16,013 bases of DNA from JAAFIP01 sp043769005 (GTDB taxonomy: Bacteria; Pseudomonadota; Gammaproteobacteria; Burkholderiales; Burkholderiaceae_C): contig JAYVJV010000239.1 in NCBI GenBank assembly GCA_043769005.1, positions 1-16,013 of the forward strand, written 5' to 3'. Positions 1 through 8,015 of the stretch are shown here, piece after piece. The notes under the pieces were generated by a model. That model worked only from the letters and a program-made list of their open reading frames with translations. It was not told where the DNA came from and did no database searches. Both the position numbers and the translations under genes were made by a program. The stretch's first letter is position 1. Each line of letters starts with the position of its first letter.

Positions 1-1
1 C

Positions 2-2284
2 ACCGCGGCGATCGCCAAACACACCAACGCCTTCAAGATCAACGAAGACGTGGTGATCCCGCTCGAGCGCATGGGCGAGTACACCGACGGCATCGAGCGC
101 ATCAACATCGAGCTCTCGCTGCGCAACAAGCTCGAATTGGTCGAAGCGCTGACGGCGTTCTTCCGCAAGAGCCCGTTGCCGCTGGGCAAGAGCGACGACG
201 CCGAAGAAATTGCGAGCGCCGAGCTGATCGAAGATCGCGTGGCGCAAGCGCTGTCGCTGCTGGCAGAAGTGCGGGCGCTGTGGTCGGGCTGGTTGAACGG
301 CCTCGACCGCGCGGGCTTTTTCGAGCAGTTGCAAGACAACCGCCTGCGCGCGTCGTGGAAGACGCAGATCCTGAAGCCTCTGCAAACGCTGTTTGCCGGC
401 GCCGCGTTCGTTCCTGTCATCGACGAGTGCCGACGCATCCACAAGGAAGTGCTGCGCGGCCGCGTCTGGGCTGCTCTGCACATGCATGCCGGCGATGGCA
501 ACGTGCACACCAATATCCCCGTCAACAGCGACAACTACGCGATGCTGCAAACCGCGCATGAGGCGGTCGGCCGCATCATGGCGCTGGCGCGGCGGCTAGA
601 CGGCGTGATCTCTGGCGAGCACGGCATCGGCATCACGAAGCTCGAATTCCTGAGCGACGCCGAACTCGCCGGCTTTGCCGACTACAAGCAGCGCGTCGAT
701 CCCGAGGGGCGCTTCAACAAAGGAAAACTTTTGCGAGGTCACGGCGCGGACGCTTTCGCCGCCGACCTCTCCGCCGCCTACACACCGAGCTTCGGCTTGA
801 TGGGCCACGAGTCGCTGATCATGCAGCGCAGCGACATCGGCGCGATCAGCGACAGCATCAAGGACTGCCTGCGCTGCGGCAAATGCAAGCCGGTGTGCTC
901 CACCCATGTGCCGCGCGCCAACCTGCTTTACAGCCCGCGCGACAAGATTCTGGCGACGTCGCTGCTGGTCGAGGCCTTTTTGTATGAGGAGCAGACCCGG
1001 CGCGGCGTGAGCCTCAAGCACTGGGAAGAGTTCGAGGATGTGGCCGACCACTGCACCGTCTGCCACAAGTGCCTGAACCCGTGCCCGGTCGATATCGACT
1101 TTGGCGAGGTGTCGATGAACATGCGCAACCTGCTGCGCAAGATGGGGCAAAAATCCTTTCGCCCGGGCAATGCAGCGGCAATGCTGTTTTTAAACGCCAC
1201 CAGTCCGCAAACCATCAAATTTATGCGCAGTGCCATGGTGGATGTGGGCTTCAAAGCGCAGCGCCTGGCCAACGACTTGCTGCGTGGCCTGGCCAAAAAG
1301 CAAACCGCCCAGCCGTCTGCCTCAGTCGGCACGGCACCCATCAAAGAGCAGGTGATTCATTTCATCAACAAAAAAATGCCCGGTGGTTTGCCTAAAAAGA
1401 CGGCCCGCGCTTTGCTCGATATTGAAGACAACAACTACGTGCCGATCATCCGCAACCCGCACAAAACCACGGCGGACAGCGAGGCGGTGTTTTACTTCCC
1501 CGGTTGCGGCTCGGAGCGATTGTTCAGCCAGGTGGGTCTGGCCACGCAGGCCATGCTTTGGCATGCGGGCGTGCAAACCGTGCTGCCGCCGGGCTACCTG
1601 TGCTGCGGCTATCCGCAGCGCGGCAGCGGCCAGTTTGACAAGGCCGATAAAATCATCACCGACAACCGGGTGCTGTTCCACCGCGTGGCCAACACGCTGA
1701 ACTATTTGGACATCAAAACTGTGGTGGTTAGTTGCGGCACCTGCTACGACCAGTTGCAGGGCTACCAGTTTGACAAAATCTTCCCCGGCTGCCGCATCAT
1801 CGACCTCCACGAGTACCTGCTGGAAAAAGGCATCACCCTGGGCGCAGCCGCTGCGGGCAGCGGCTACCTGTACCACGACCCCTGCCACAGCCCGCTCAAA
1901 CTGCAGGAACCCATGAAAACCGTCAAGGCACTGGTGGGCGATAACGTGCTGGAGAGCAAGCGCTGCTGCGGCGAATCAGGCACGCTGGGCGTGACGCGCC
2001 CCGATATTTCCACGCAAATTCGCTTTCGCAAAGAAGAAGAGCTGCAAAAAGACGAGGCGGCGCTACGCACCAAAACCGGCGAAGCCAAAGGCAACATCAA
2101 AATCCTCACCAGTTGCCCCAGTTGCCTGCAAGGCCTGTCGCGTTATGGCAACGACCTGCAAAATGGCCTGCTGGAGGCCGACTACATCGTGGTGGAGATG
2201 GCTAACCAGATTCTGGGAGCCGACTGGATGCCTAAATACGTGCAATCGGCCAACCAGGGCGGAATCGAACGAGTATTGGTGTAA
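2..2284 (+). CDS. FAD/FMN-binding oxidoreductase with 4Fe-4S and CCG domains (DUF3683-type), 5' truncated
   Basis: The reading frame is open from the window edge, so the N-terminus is missing; an in-frame GTG at 50 is internal, not a start. The visible part begins in an FAD-oxidase C-terminal domain with HMHAGDGNVHTN at 479-514 and GEHGIG at 614-631. Two ferredoxin-type motifs CxxCxxCxxxC follow at 866-898 and 1052-1084. Two cysteine-rich CCG domains complete it: PGCG at 1499-1510 with CCG at 1601-1609, and HDPCH near 1876 with RCCGESG at 1961-1981. This order matches fused glycolate/D-lactate dehydrogenase-like enzymes (GlcD plus GlcF, or LutA-like), which oxidise a 2-hydroxyacid and pass electrons through Fe-S clusters to the quinone pool. 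Betaproteobacterial DUF3683 proteins of this kind are much longer (about 1,280 residues, from memory). The substrate cannot be read from the sequence. Lysine codons change from mostly AAG to mostly AAA near 1143. Confidence 0.85.
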   Translation, partial: TAAIAKHTNAFKINEDVVIPLERMGEYTDGIERINIELSLRNKLELVEALTAFFRKSPLPLGKSDDAEEIASAELIEDRVAQALSLLAEVRALWSGWLNGLDRAGFFEQLQDNRLRASWKTQILKPLQTLFAGAAFVPVIDECRRIHKEVLRGRVWAALHMHAGDGNVHTNIPVNSDNYAMLQTAHEAVGRIMALARRLDGVISGEHGIGITKLEFLSDAELAGFADYKQRVDPEGRFNKGKLLRGHGADAFAADLSAAYTPSFGLMGHESLIMQRSDIGAISDSIKDCLRCGKCKPVCSTHVPRANLLYSPRDKILATSLLVEAFLYEEQTRRGVSLKHWEEFEDVADHCTVCHKCLNPCPVDIDFGEVSMNMRNLLRKMGQKSFRPGNAAAMLFLNATSPQTIKFMRSAMVDVGFKAQRLANDLLRGLAKKQTAQPSASVGTAPIKEQVIHFINKKMPGGLPKKTARALLDIEDNNYVPIIRNPHKTTADSEAVFYFPGCGSERLFSQVGLATQAMLWHAGVQTVLPPGYLCCGYPQRGSGQFDKADKIITDNRVLFHRVANTLNYLDIKTVVVSCGTCYDQLQGYQFDKIFPGCRIIDLHEYLLEKGITLGAAAAGSGYLYHDPCHSPLKLQEPMKTVKALVGDNVLESKRCCGESGTLGVTRPDISTQIRFRKEEELQKDEAALRTKTGEAKGNIKILTSCPSCLQGLSRYGNDLQNGLLEADYIVVEMANQILGADWMPKYVQSANQGGIERVLV

Positions 2285-2330
2285 ATATTTACAGTTAAAC
2301 GTGCTTTTCCTGTGCTCGTCATTAAATTGA

Positions 2331-2360
2331 TTGATGGGACGAGGGAAAATCGTTTAATAT
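2331..2360 (+). promoter_or_regulatory. candidate sigma-70 promoter for the FecR-TpsB pair
   Basis: In the AT-rich gap before the FecR gene, TTGATG (2331-2336) lies 18 bases upstream of TAATAT (2355-2360). That would start transcription about 60 bases before the ATG at 2426. Both boxes are imperfect and the gap is AT-rich throughout, so chance matches are likely. The rest of 2285-2425 holds no ORF or clear terminator hairpin. Confidence 0.3.
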
Positions 2361-2425
2361 TATATTTTTGATCTAGATACACTAGTTACACCAAGTATCT
2401 TGCTTGGCTGGGTTTACGAAGCAAC

Positions 2426-3805
2426 ATGATATTTCGTTCTTTGAAAGCGCTTTACAAGTGCACTGCGGGTGTAATGTCGCTGTGCATGCTGTTGACATCT
2501 TCTCCCGCTAGGGCCCAGGCTGCGGGCGAGGTTGAGTACTCTCGGGGGGTGGGCTTTGCCCAAGCGCCCGGTCAAGCACCGCGTACCCTGGGCAAGGGTT
2601 TGCCGCTGGAAGAAGGTGATCGTCTCACCACGGCGGATGGGGCCTCTGCTGTTATCAAGCTACAAGACGGTACACGCATGACGGTGCGCCCCAACACTGA
2701 AATTTTGTTGCAACAAATCAAGTTTAGAGAAAATGCTCCAGACAATAGTTTGGTCATGCAGTTGTTTCGCGGTGGCTTGCGCGCAGTTACTGGCTTGATT
2801 GCCAAAAGCTCGCCCAATGCGGCACGGATTCAAACCAATACAGCGACGATTGGTATTCGGGGTACTGATTTTGATGCCCGGGTTTGCGCACGCGATTGTG
2901 GTGCTGAAGTGGACGCTATCAATGAGCGTGCCCGGCCTAATGCAATCAAAGCCAGCGCTAAAGTGATCACTGTGCGTGGAGATATCAACGCGGTCGATAG
3001 CAGTGGGCAACGCAGACGCTTGGTCGATGGTGGTGGCATATATCCTGGAGATCTGGTCGAGACCGGCGCTGCCACGCAGGCGGTGCTGGCTTTCAGGGAC
3101 GACTCGCGCATCACCTTGGGCGCTACCACCCGTTTTCGGATTGATAATTTTGTGTATGACAGCAAAGCACCTGCTGAAGGGCGTTTTTTGGTGTCTTTGC
3201 TCAAAGGCTCGGTGCGTGCGTTGTCTGGTCTGATTGCCAAGGCGAACAACCGCAATGTGAGTTACAGCACTTCCACTGCGACCATTGGTATCCGGGGTAC
3301 GGAATTCAGTATGGACTGCACAGGGGTCTGCGCGGGTGAGGCCGATGCAGCAGATGCAGGTTTGAGCTTGTATACCTGGTTGGGTTCAATCACTGTTAAT
3401 CCCCAGGGACAAACTGCGCTGCAGGCACTGGAGGCAGGCCAAGGTCTCTTCATTTCTCCATCGCGTACAGCGCCAATCAGTACACCGCCTACCACGCCAC
3501 TGAGTTCACCTGGCCAAACACCGATTCCTGATTCGTTGTTTTCAGGTGGCGACATCAATGAGCTGGAGCAGGGCCTGTATGTGTACGTGCGCGATGGCCA
3601 TGTGGAAGTGACGACCGATCGAGGGGTTTTGCATTTGGGCCGAGACGAGGTTGGCTTTGCTGGACCAGACGCGCGGGTCATCCGACCTGGTTTGGTGCCA
3701 CGTTTTATAGATTTTGATTTGCTGCCACAGCCAAATGCCAGAAATTTGGTGATTTCCAGTATGCTCGTCGGCAATGGCATCCGTAGTGCCAGAGTGTGTA
3801 GGTAA
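2426..3805 (+). CDS. exported protein with tandem FecR-like domains
   Basis: 459 residues. The N-terminus is a signal peptide (basic start, hydrophobic stretch, Ala-Arg-Ala around residues 28-30), so the protein should be periplasmic. Two FecR-type units follow. Unit 1 (about 34-155) has the core GLIAK...TATIGIRGTDF at 123-149. Unit 2 (about 180-300) has GLIAK...TATIGIRGTEF at 268-294, an offset of about 145 residues. A weaker third unit may lie at 383-412 after a Pro/Thr/Ser-rich linker (345-370). Each core is followed by a CxxxC pair (C154/C158 and C298/C302), suggesting periplasmic disulfides. Despite the name, there is no transmembrane anti-sigma architecture and no sigma factor nearby. 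FecR-domain proteins of this kind often sit beside outer-membrane secretion genes. The next gene is a TpsB transporter 77 bases downstream, so co-transcription is likely. The ribosome-binding site before 2426 is poor; the start was chosen because it gives a complete signal peptide. Molecular role unknown. Confidence 0.8.
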   Translation: MIFRSLKALYKCTAGVMSLCMLLTSSPARAQAAGEVEYSRGVGFAQAPGQAPRTLGKGLPLEEGDRLTTADGASAVIKLQDGTRMTVRPNTEILLQQIKFRENAPDNSLVMQLFRGGLRAVTGLIAKSSPNAARIQTNTATIGIRGTDFDARVCARDCGAEVDAINERARPNAIKASAKVITVRGDINAVDSSGQRRRLVDGGGIYPGDLVETGAATQAVLAFRDDSRITLGATTRFRIDNFVYDSKAPAEGRFLVSLLKGSVRALSGLIAKANNRNVSYSTSTATIGIRGTEFSMDCTGVCAGEADAADAGLSLYTWLGSITVNPQGQTALQALEAGQGLFISPSRTAPISTPPTTPLSSPGQTPIPDSLFSGGDINELEQGLYVYVRDGHVEVTTDRGVLHLGRDEVGFAGPDARVIRPGLVPRFIDFDLLPQPNARNLVISSMLVGNGIRSARVCR

Positions 3806-3882
3806 TGCGAGCTTGTTGATCCCGCTGCAATCTTCAACACCCAAGTTATGACATGACACTGATCTAACAAAGCGTATTGCAC

Positions 3883-5505
3883 ATGGCGATCCACATTCTT
3901 TCCACTTACTTTGCTCGCAACCTTTGGTCACGTGTTGGGCTCACGGCCATCACTGCGGCTCTGGCTTGTGCCAACCTCCAGGCGCAGCAAACCCAAGCCA
4001 TGTCTGGCGCAGCGCCTGCGAGTTTTGCGATTCGGGGTTTTAATATCAAAGGGGATAACCCGCTGAGCCAAAATGACACCAGCCGTATTCTGGCTGCGTT
4101 TTTGCGTTCAGATGCAACGCTTGAAGTATTGCAAAAAGCCACAACCGCACTGGAAACTGCCATGCGTGATGCCGGTTTTGGCTTGCACCGGGTGTCTTTG
4201 CCTCCTCAGACCATGAGCGACACCGTCACCTTGGAGATTGTTCATTTCACGATCGGCAGCATCACACTTGACGGTAATAAGCTCTACAGCAATTCAAATA
4301 TCCGCGCGAGTATTCCCGAGCTGCAAGAGGGTGGGGCACCTAATTTCAGCCGTTTGGCTGTCCAGACCTCGATTGCTAACGAAAACCCGGGCAAACAGAT
4401 ATCCATTTCGTTGCGCGAGTCCACGCAGGCTGACAAAATTGATGCCATGGTGCAGGTCAAAGAGAGCAAGCCTTGGAATTTTTCGGTGGCATTGGCCAAC
4501 TCGGGTTCGGCTTCATCGGGGCGCGACCGCACGACCTTCTCGGCTGGGTATAACAATGTGTTGGGGCTGGACCATCAGTTCACTGCAGCCTACACCACCT
4601 CGCTCCAACGCGCACAAGATGTTAAGCAATTGGGATTGTCTTACCGGATGCCTTTCTATCGAGCCAATAGTGTGCTGGGGCTGAACTTTACGCAGTCTGA
4701 TGTGCTGGGTAATTTTGGCAGCTTTACCAGCACGGGGCAAGGGCGTACGCTTGGGGTCAATTACATATACCACTTCAGCCCTGAAGGCGGACGGCGCAGT
4801 TACTTCAATCTGGGCTTAGATGACAAGCTCTTCAAAGCTGCCGTGATTAACGGTACGGCAGTCGGTGCAGACCGCAGGACCCGGCCATTGAGTTTGGGCT
4901 ATAACGCGCGATCAGAATCTGATAATGCATCCTGGAGCTATAACCTGGACGCTGCCATCAACATGAACTCTGGAGTCGCCAATAATTTAACTGCCTACCA
5001 AGCCGAAGACACGCGCATTACGACGCAGGCATTTCGTGTATTTCATGCGGGTGCAAATTACACTTCGGGTTTTGGGAAAAACTGGTTGTGGAGCCTGCGT
5101 TCTCAAGTTCAAAGCAGCAAAAACGCTCTGCTCTCGGGTGAGCAGTTTGGTTTGGGTGGTGTCAGCTCGGTACGGGGTGCCGCAGATCGGGTGATCACGG
5201 GCGACAAGGGGCTGTCGACATCGCTTGAAATCTCTACCCCAGAATTGGTTGTGGGCTTGCGTTCCAGTGCGTTTGTGGATGCCGGTTGGTTGCAAAATAA
5301 CCAGGTGGACGGCAGCAATAAATTAGCCCAAGACAAACTAGCCAGCGTTGGTCTGGGTTTGCGTTATGCATCGCAAAACGGGCTCAATATCAATGCGGAT
5401 TATGGGCGCATCATCACTGGCAGCGCCCTGCCACTGAGCGTGAACTCCAGTGCCCCGCAAAAGGGCTCAGAAAAACTGCATCTGAATCTGTCCGTGCGCT
5501 TTTAA
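3883..5505 (+). CDS. TpsB/ShlB/FhaC-family outer-membrane transporter
   Basis: 540 residues from the ATG at 3883; a TTG two codons upstream is possible but less likely. A signal peptide ends near LQA-QQ (residues 32-36). Two POTRA-like segments follow (about 48-120 and 122-195). The rest is a barrel of alternating strands ending in LSVRF, whose terminal Phe fits a BAM assembly signal. The loop-6 region reads GGVSSVRGA (R431), resembling the VRGY/F motif of two-partner secretion transporters with Ala in the aromatic position. Family members export a large TpsA exoprotein through the barrel; no TpsA is present here. Only about 13 residues separate the signal peptide from POTRA1, too few for the plug helix H1 plus linker seen in FhaC. 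It follows the FecR-like gene and probably shares its transcript. Family assignment is good; the cargo is unknown. Confidence 0.85.
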   Translation: MAIHILSTYFARNLWSRVGLTAITAALACANLQAQQTQAMSGAAPASFAIRGFNIKGDNPLSQNDTSRILAAFLRSDATLEVLQKATTALETAMRDAGFGLHRVSLPPQTMSDTVTLEIVHFTIGSITLDGNKLYSNSNIRASIPELQEGGAPNFSRLAVQTSIANENPGKQISISLRESTQADKIDAMVQVKESKPWNFSVALANSGSASSGRDRTTFSAGYNNVLGLDHQFTAAYTTSLQRAQDVKQLGLSYRMPFYRANSVLGLNFTQSDVLGNFGSFTSTGQGRTLGVNYIYHFSPEGGRRSYFNLGLDDKLFKAAVINGTAVGADRRTRPLSLGYNARSESDNASWSYNLDAAINMNSGVANNLTAYQAEDTRITTQAFRVFHAGANYTSGFGKNWLWSLRSQVQSSKNALLSGEQFGLGGVSSVRGAADRVITGDKGLSTSLEISTPELVVGLRSSAFVDAGWLQNNQVDGSNKLAQDKLASVGLGLRYASQNGLNINADYGRIITGSALPLSVNSSAPQKGSEKLHLNLSVRF

Positions 5506-5628
5506 TTCCCTGCTGATAAGGGGCACAATAGCGCTCTGTATGTTGGCTCTTGGATGGCTGCATATACTCTACCTGGATCGCAGACTTTTCTCGCATCGCA
5601 GTATTTTGTTAGCTAGGACTATTTCACC

Positions 5629-6045
5629 ATGGCAGGCCTTACCCCGCAAACCCCCACCCCCACCGACATCACGGTACACCAGCAAAGCCGCGCACTGGCA
5701 ATTACTTTTTCTGACGGTGCCAGTTTCAGCATTCCGCTGGAGCTGATGCGCGTGTATTCGCCGTCTGCCGAAGTGCAAGGCCACGGCCCTGGGCAAGAGG
5801 TATTGCAAACTGGCAAACGCCTGGTGGGCCTACAGTCTCTCGAACCCGTGGGCAACTATGCCGTTAAACCCGTGTTCAGCGACGGTCACGAAAGTGGCAT
5901 CTTCTCGTGGGACTATCTCTACCACCTGGGTGCCGACCAGGACGCGCTGTGGGCGCAGTATCAGGCGCGCTTGACGGCAGCGGGTGCCGAGCGTGACGCG
6001 CCGATGGTGCAGGCCGGTGGCAGCAGCTGTGGTCATAACCACTGA
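5629..6045 (+). CDS. DUF971 (GBBH-like N-terminal domain) protein
   Basis: 138 residues, cytosolic, no signal peptide. The DUF971 fold covers about residues 12-112: an ITFSDGASFSIPLELMRVYSPSA segment, then YAVKPVFSDGHESGIFSWDYLYHL, the conserved end of the domain that resembles the N-terminal part of gamma-butyrobetaine hydroxylase. The C-terminus ends in a short tail, SSCGHNH, with Cys and His residues that could bind metal. The start at 5629 is supported by AGGA at 5615-5618. It lies just before ubiE, an arrangement I recall as common in betaproteobacteria, which hints at a link to quinone or Fe-S metabolism. The biochemical function is not established. The gap before it (5506-5628) holds no convincing terminator; a TATACT at 5563-5568 could be a -10 box but has no well-spaced -35. 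Confidence 0.85.
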   Translation: MAGLTPQTPTPTDITVHQQSRALAITFSDGASFSIPLELMRVYSPSAEVQGHGPGQEVLQTGKRLVGLQSLEPVGNYAVKPVFSDGHESGIFSWDYLYHLGADQDALWAQYQARLTAAGAERDAPMVQAGGSSCGHNH

Positions 6046-6067
6046 TAAGTGATATTTTGCTATAAAT

Positions 6068-6112
6068 AAAATAGCTGCTTACGCTGTATTTTATTGGCCT
6101 ACAGGCTGTTTT
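6068..6112 (+). repeat. imperfect dyad, possible interspersed repeat or terminator
   Basis: AAAATAGCT (6068-6076) can pair with GGCTGTTTT (about 6104-6112), allowing G-U pairs, across a loop of 27 bases. A smaller inverted repeat GCTAT/ATAGC overlaps at 6059-6075. The segment ATAGCTGCTTACGC resembles a short intergenic dyad element that I recall being scattered through Comamonadaceae genomes; this is from memory and untested. It follows the DUF971 gene, so it may also help end that transcript. The remainder of the 6046-6201 gap shows no ORF. Confidence 0.4.
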
Positions 6113-6189
6113 AGCTAGAAATACGACACAAACAGGGAGTATTCCCCTCGGCCCAACAGCCTGTTGCAGCTTTTATGCGCGGGCTTAGT

Positions 6190-6195
6190 TATTAT
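6190..6195 (+). promoter_or_regulatory. candidate -10 box immediately before ubiE
   Basis: TATTAT at 6190-6195 would place transcription initiation at about 6202, the first base of the proposed ubiE ATG, giving a leaderless or near-leaderless message. No Shine-Dalgarno sequence is visible before that ATG. The best -35 candidate, TTGCAG (6164-6169), is 20 bases away, which is long. Confidence 0.3.
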
Positions 6196-6201
6196 CGTTC
6201 C

Positions 6202-6933
6202 ATGAGTTCCACCCATTTTGGCTTTCAAACCGTCGACGAGCGCGACAAGGCAGCGCGGGTGCGTGGCGTGTTTGATTCTGTGGCCGTCAAGTACGATGTG
6301 ATGAACGATGTCATGTCGATGGGCTTGCATCGCACCTGGAAGGCCTATACCGTCTTGGTCTCGGGCGCGCGTTTGGGCTCTCGGGTGCTTGATATTGCAG
6401 GCGGTACGGGCGATTTGGCTTTGGCCTTTGCCAAAAAAGTCGGCAGTACCGGGCAGGTGGTGCATACCGATATCAACGAAGCCATGCTGCGTGTGGGGCG
6501 CGACCGTCTGGTGGATGCGGGAGTGCATTTGCCCACCATGGTCTGTGATGCCGAGCGCCTGCCCTATGCCGACAACAGTTTTGACATCGTCACCGTGGCC
6601 TTTGGGCTGCGCAATATGACACACAAAGAGGCTGCGTTGGCCGAGATGTGCCGGGTGCTTAAGCCACGCGGCAAGCTGTGCGTATTAGAGTTTTCCACGG
6701 TAGCCAAACCCCTACAAAAGGCCTACGGTTGGTATTCTTTTCAGATTTTGCCAAAATTGGGCTCTTGGATCGCAGGAGATGCCGCCAGCTACCAGTATTT
6801 GGCTGAGTCCATTCGGATGCACCCCGATCAGGAAGCCTTGAAGGTGATGATGCAGGGGGCGGGTTTTGGGCATGTGGATATTCACAATTTGACAGGCGGC
6901 ATCGTGGCCTTGCACATGGGCATCAAGTGTTGA
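6202..6933 (+). CDS. ubiE: ubiquinone/menaquinone C-methyltransferase UbiE
   Basis: 243 residues from the ATG at 6202. An ATG at 6175 would add nine residues that do not fit the family, whereas MSSTHFGFQTVDERDKAARVRG is a typical betaproteobacterial UbiE start. It is an SAM-dependent class I methyltransferase: motif I is RVLDIAGGTGDLAL (61-74), an acidic residue ends the next strand (HTDIN, D90), and AFGLRNM at 133-139 is the UbiE/COQ5 signature. RVLKPRGKLCVLEFS and the C-terminal GGIVALHMGIK are also characteristic. It adds the C-methyl group to the demethylated benzoquinol ring in ubiquinone synthesis and works in the cytosol, often in a complex with other Ubi proteins. ubiJ and ubiB follow after one intervening gene, reconstructing the classic ubiE-ubiJ-ubiB order. 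Confidence 0.95.
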   Translation: MSSTHFGFQTVDERDKAARVRGVFDSVAVKYDVMNDVMSMGLHRTWKAYTVLVSGARLGSRVLDIAGGTGDLALAFAKKVGSTGQVVHTDINEAMLRVGRDRLVDAGVHLPTMVCDAERLPYADNSFDIVTVAFGLRNMTHKEAALAEMCRVLKPRGKLCVLEFSTVAKPLQKAYGWYSFQILPKLGSWIAGDAASYQYLAESIRMHPDQEALKVMMQGAGFGHVDIHNLTGGIVALHMGIKC

Positions 6934-6948
6934 GTTGTCGTGGTGGAA

Positions 6949-6975
6949 TTTGGTTTTAGGTTTTGGTTCTAGGTT
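6949..6975 (+). repeat. two-copy tandem 13-base repeat upstream of the Tim44-like gene
   Basis: TTTGGTTTTAGGTT (6949-6962) is followed directly by TTTGGTTCTAGGTT (6962-6975): a 14-base match with one difference at a 13-base period. It lies in the T/G-rich gap between ubiE and the next gene. It could be replication slippage or a tandem protein-binding site. Confidence 0.5.
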
Positions 6976-7004
6976 CGGATTTAATTTTTTAATTTGGAGG
7001 CGTT

Positions 7005-8015
7005 ATGAAACTATGGTCTTTTGTGTTGGCCGCAGCTTTGCTGGCCGTGGGCGTACAGGCAGAAGCTGCCAAACGCATGGGCGGCGGAAAATCCGTCGGT
7101 AAGCAGTCCAGCAACGTGACGCAAAGCCAGGCAGCGCCTGCTGCACCGGCGGGCGCAACCAATGCGGCCGCTGCCAAACCAGCGGCTCCGGCTGCTGCTG
7201 CGGCTCCCGCTGCCGCGCCCAAGAAGCCTTGGGGTGCCATGCTCGGCGGTCTGGCCGCTGGCTTGGGCCTGGCCTGGTTGGCCAACTCACTGGGTTTGGG
7301 CGGTGCGCTCAGCCAGATGCTGATGTTTGGTCTGCTGGCTTTGGCCATCATGTTGGCCGTAGGTTGGTTTATGCGCCGCCGTGCCATGCAGTCTGGCCAG
7401 GGTGCAGCCCAGTCCAACAGCCCCTTCGCCCTGCAAGGCGCTGGTGCTGGTAACCCCGCAGTCGCCAAGGGCTACAACCCGCACAGCGTGGGTAACGATG
7501 CCTCGGCCCGCCCGTTTGAGCGCAATAGCATGGCGTTTGACGGCTCCAAAGGCACTGGCAGCATGATTGGCTCGGCCATCGGTGGCGGCGCAGCCGCAGC
7601 CTCTTTAAACGGTTCCCAGTCCTGGGGCATTCCTGCCGACTTTGATACCAACGGGTTCCTGAATGCAGCCAAGCAAAACTTCATCACCCTGCAAGCCGCT
7701 TGGGACAAGTCTGACGTGAGCAGTCTGCGCTCCATGATGACGGACGACATGCTCAGCGAGATCAAGTCGCAACTGGCCGAGCGCGAGCAGCACACCGGTG
7801 CAGGTGCCAACCATACCGAAGTGGCCGCACTAGATGCCAAGTTGCTGGGTATCGAAGAAGTCGATGCCGCCTGGCTGGCCAGTGTCGAGTTCTCGGGCAT
7901 GATCAAGGAAGACCCTTCACAAAGCCCCGGCCCCTTCCGCGAAGTGTGGAACATGACCAAATCCAAATCCGGCACTGGTGGCTGGCTGGTGGCAGGTGTG
8001 CAAGCCTTGCAATAA
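7005..8015 (+). CDS. exported membrane protein with Tim44-like domain
   Basis: 336 residues. A signal peptide (1-19, VQA-EA) is followed by a low-complexity Ala/Pro segment (about 43-72). A pair of hydrophobic helices comes next (about 77-97 and 104-122, ending in RRR), then a Gly/Ser/Ala-rich linker (about 128-205). The C-terminal Tim44-like domain (about 215-336) starts at GFLNAAKQNFITLQAAWD and ends in GTGGWLVAGVQALQ. Tim44-like domains bind lipid or precursor proteins at mitochondrial inner membranes; the bacterial proteins are described as predicted lipid-binding transport proteins, and their job is poorly known. A strong ribosome-binding site TGGAGG (6995-7000) supports the start. It sits between ubiE and ubiJ, suggesting a link to the membrane side of quinone synthesis, but this is inference. 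Confidence 0.85.
   Translation: MKLWSFVLAAALLAVGVQAEAAKRMGGGKSVGKQSSNVTQSQAAPAAPAGATNAAAAKPAAPAAAAAPAAAPKKPWGAMLGGLAAGLGLAWLANSLGLGGALSQMLMFGLLALAIMLAVGWFMRRRAMQSGQGAAQSNSPFALQGAGAGNPAVAKGYNPHSVGNDASARPFERNSMAFDGSKGTGSMIGSAIGGGAAAASLNGSQSWGIPADFDTNGFLNAAKQNFITLQAAWDKSDVSSLRSMMTDDMLSEIKSQLAEREQHTGAGANHTEVAALDAKLLGIEEVDAAWLASVEFSGMIKEDPSQSPGPFREVWNMTKSKSGTGGWLVAGVQALQ

Noticed and set aside
596..1888. Minus-strand open frames opposite the oxidoreductase gene
   Set aside because: Antisense shadows of a gene with clear Fe-S and CCG motifs; the translations lack domain character.
2426..3805. FecR-type sigma-factor regulator of iron uptake
   Set aside because: There is a cleavable-type signal peptide, no cytosolic anti-sigma domain, no ECF sigma factor and no TonB receptor nearby; only the FecR-like periplasmic fold is shared.
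5506..5530. Hairpin CCCT...AGGG after the TpsB gene as a terminator
   Set aside because: The stem is only four to five base pairs and no T-run follows.
7130..7230. GC-rich Ala/Pro repeats in the Tim44-like gene as a DNA repeat array
   Set aside because: The pattern is irregular at DNA level and is explained by a low-complexity protein linker.
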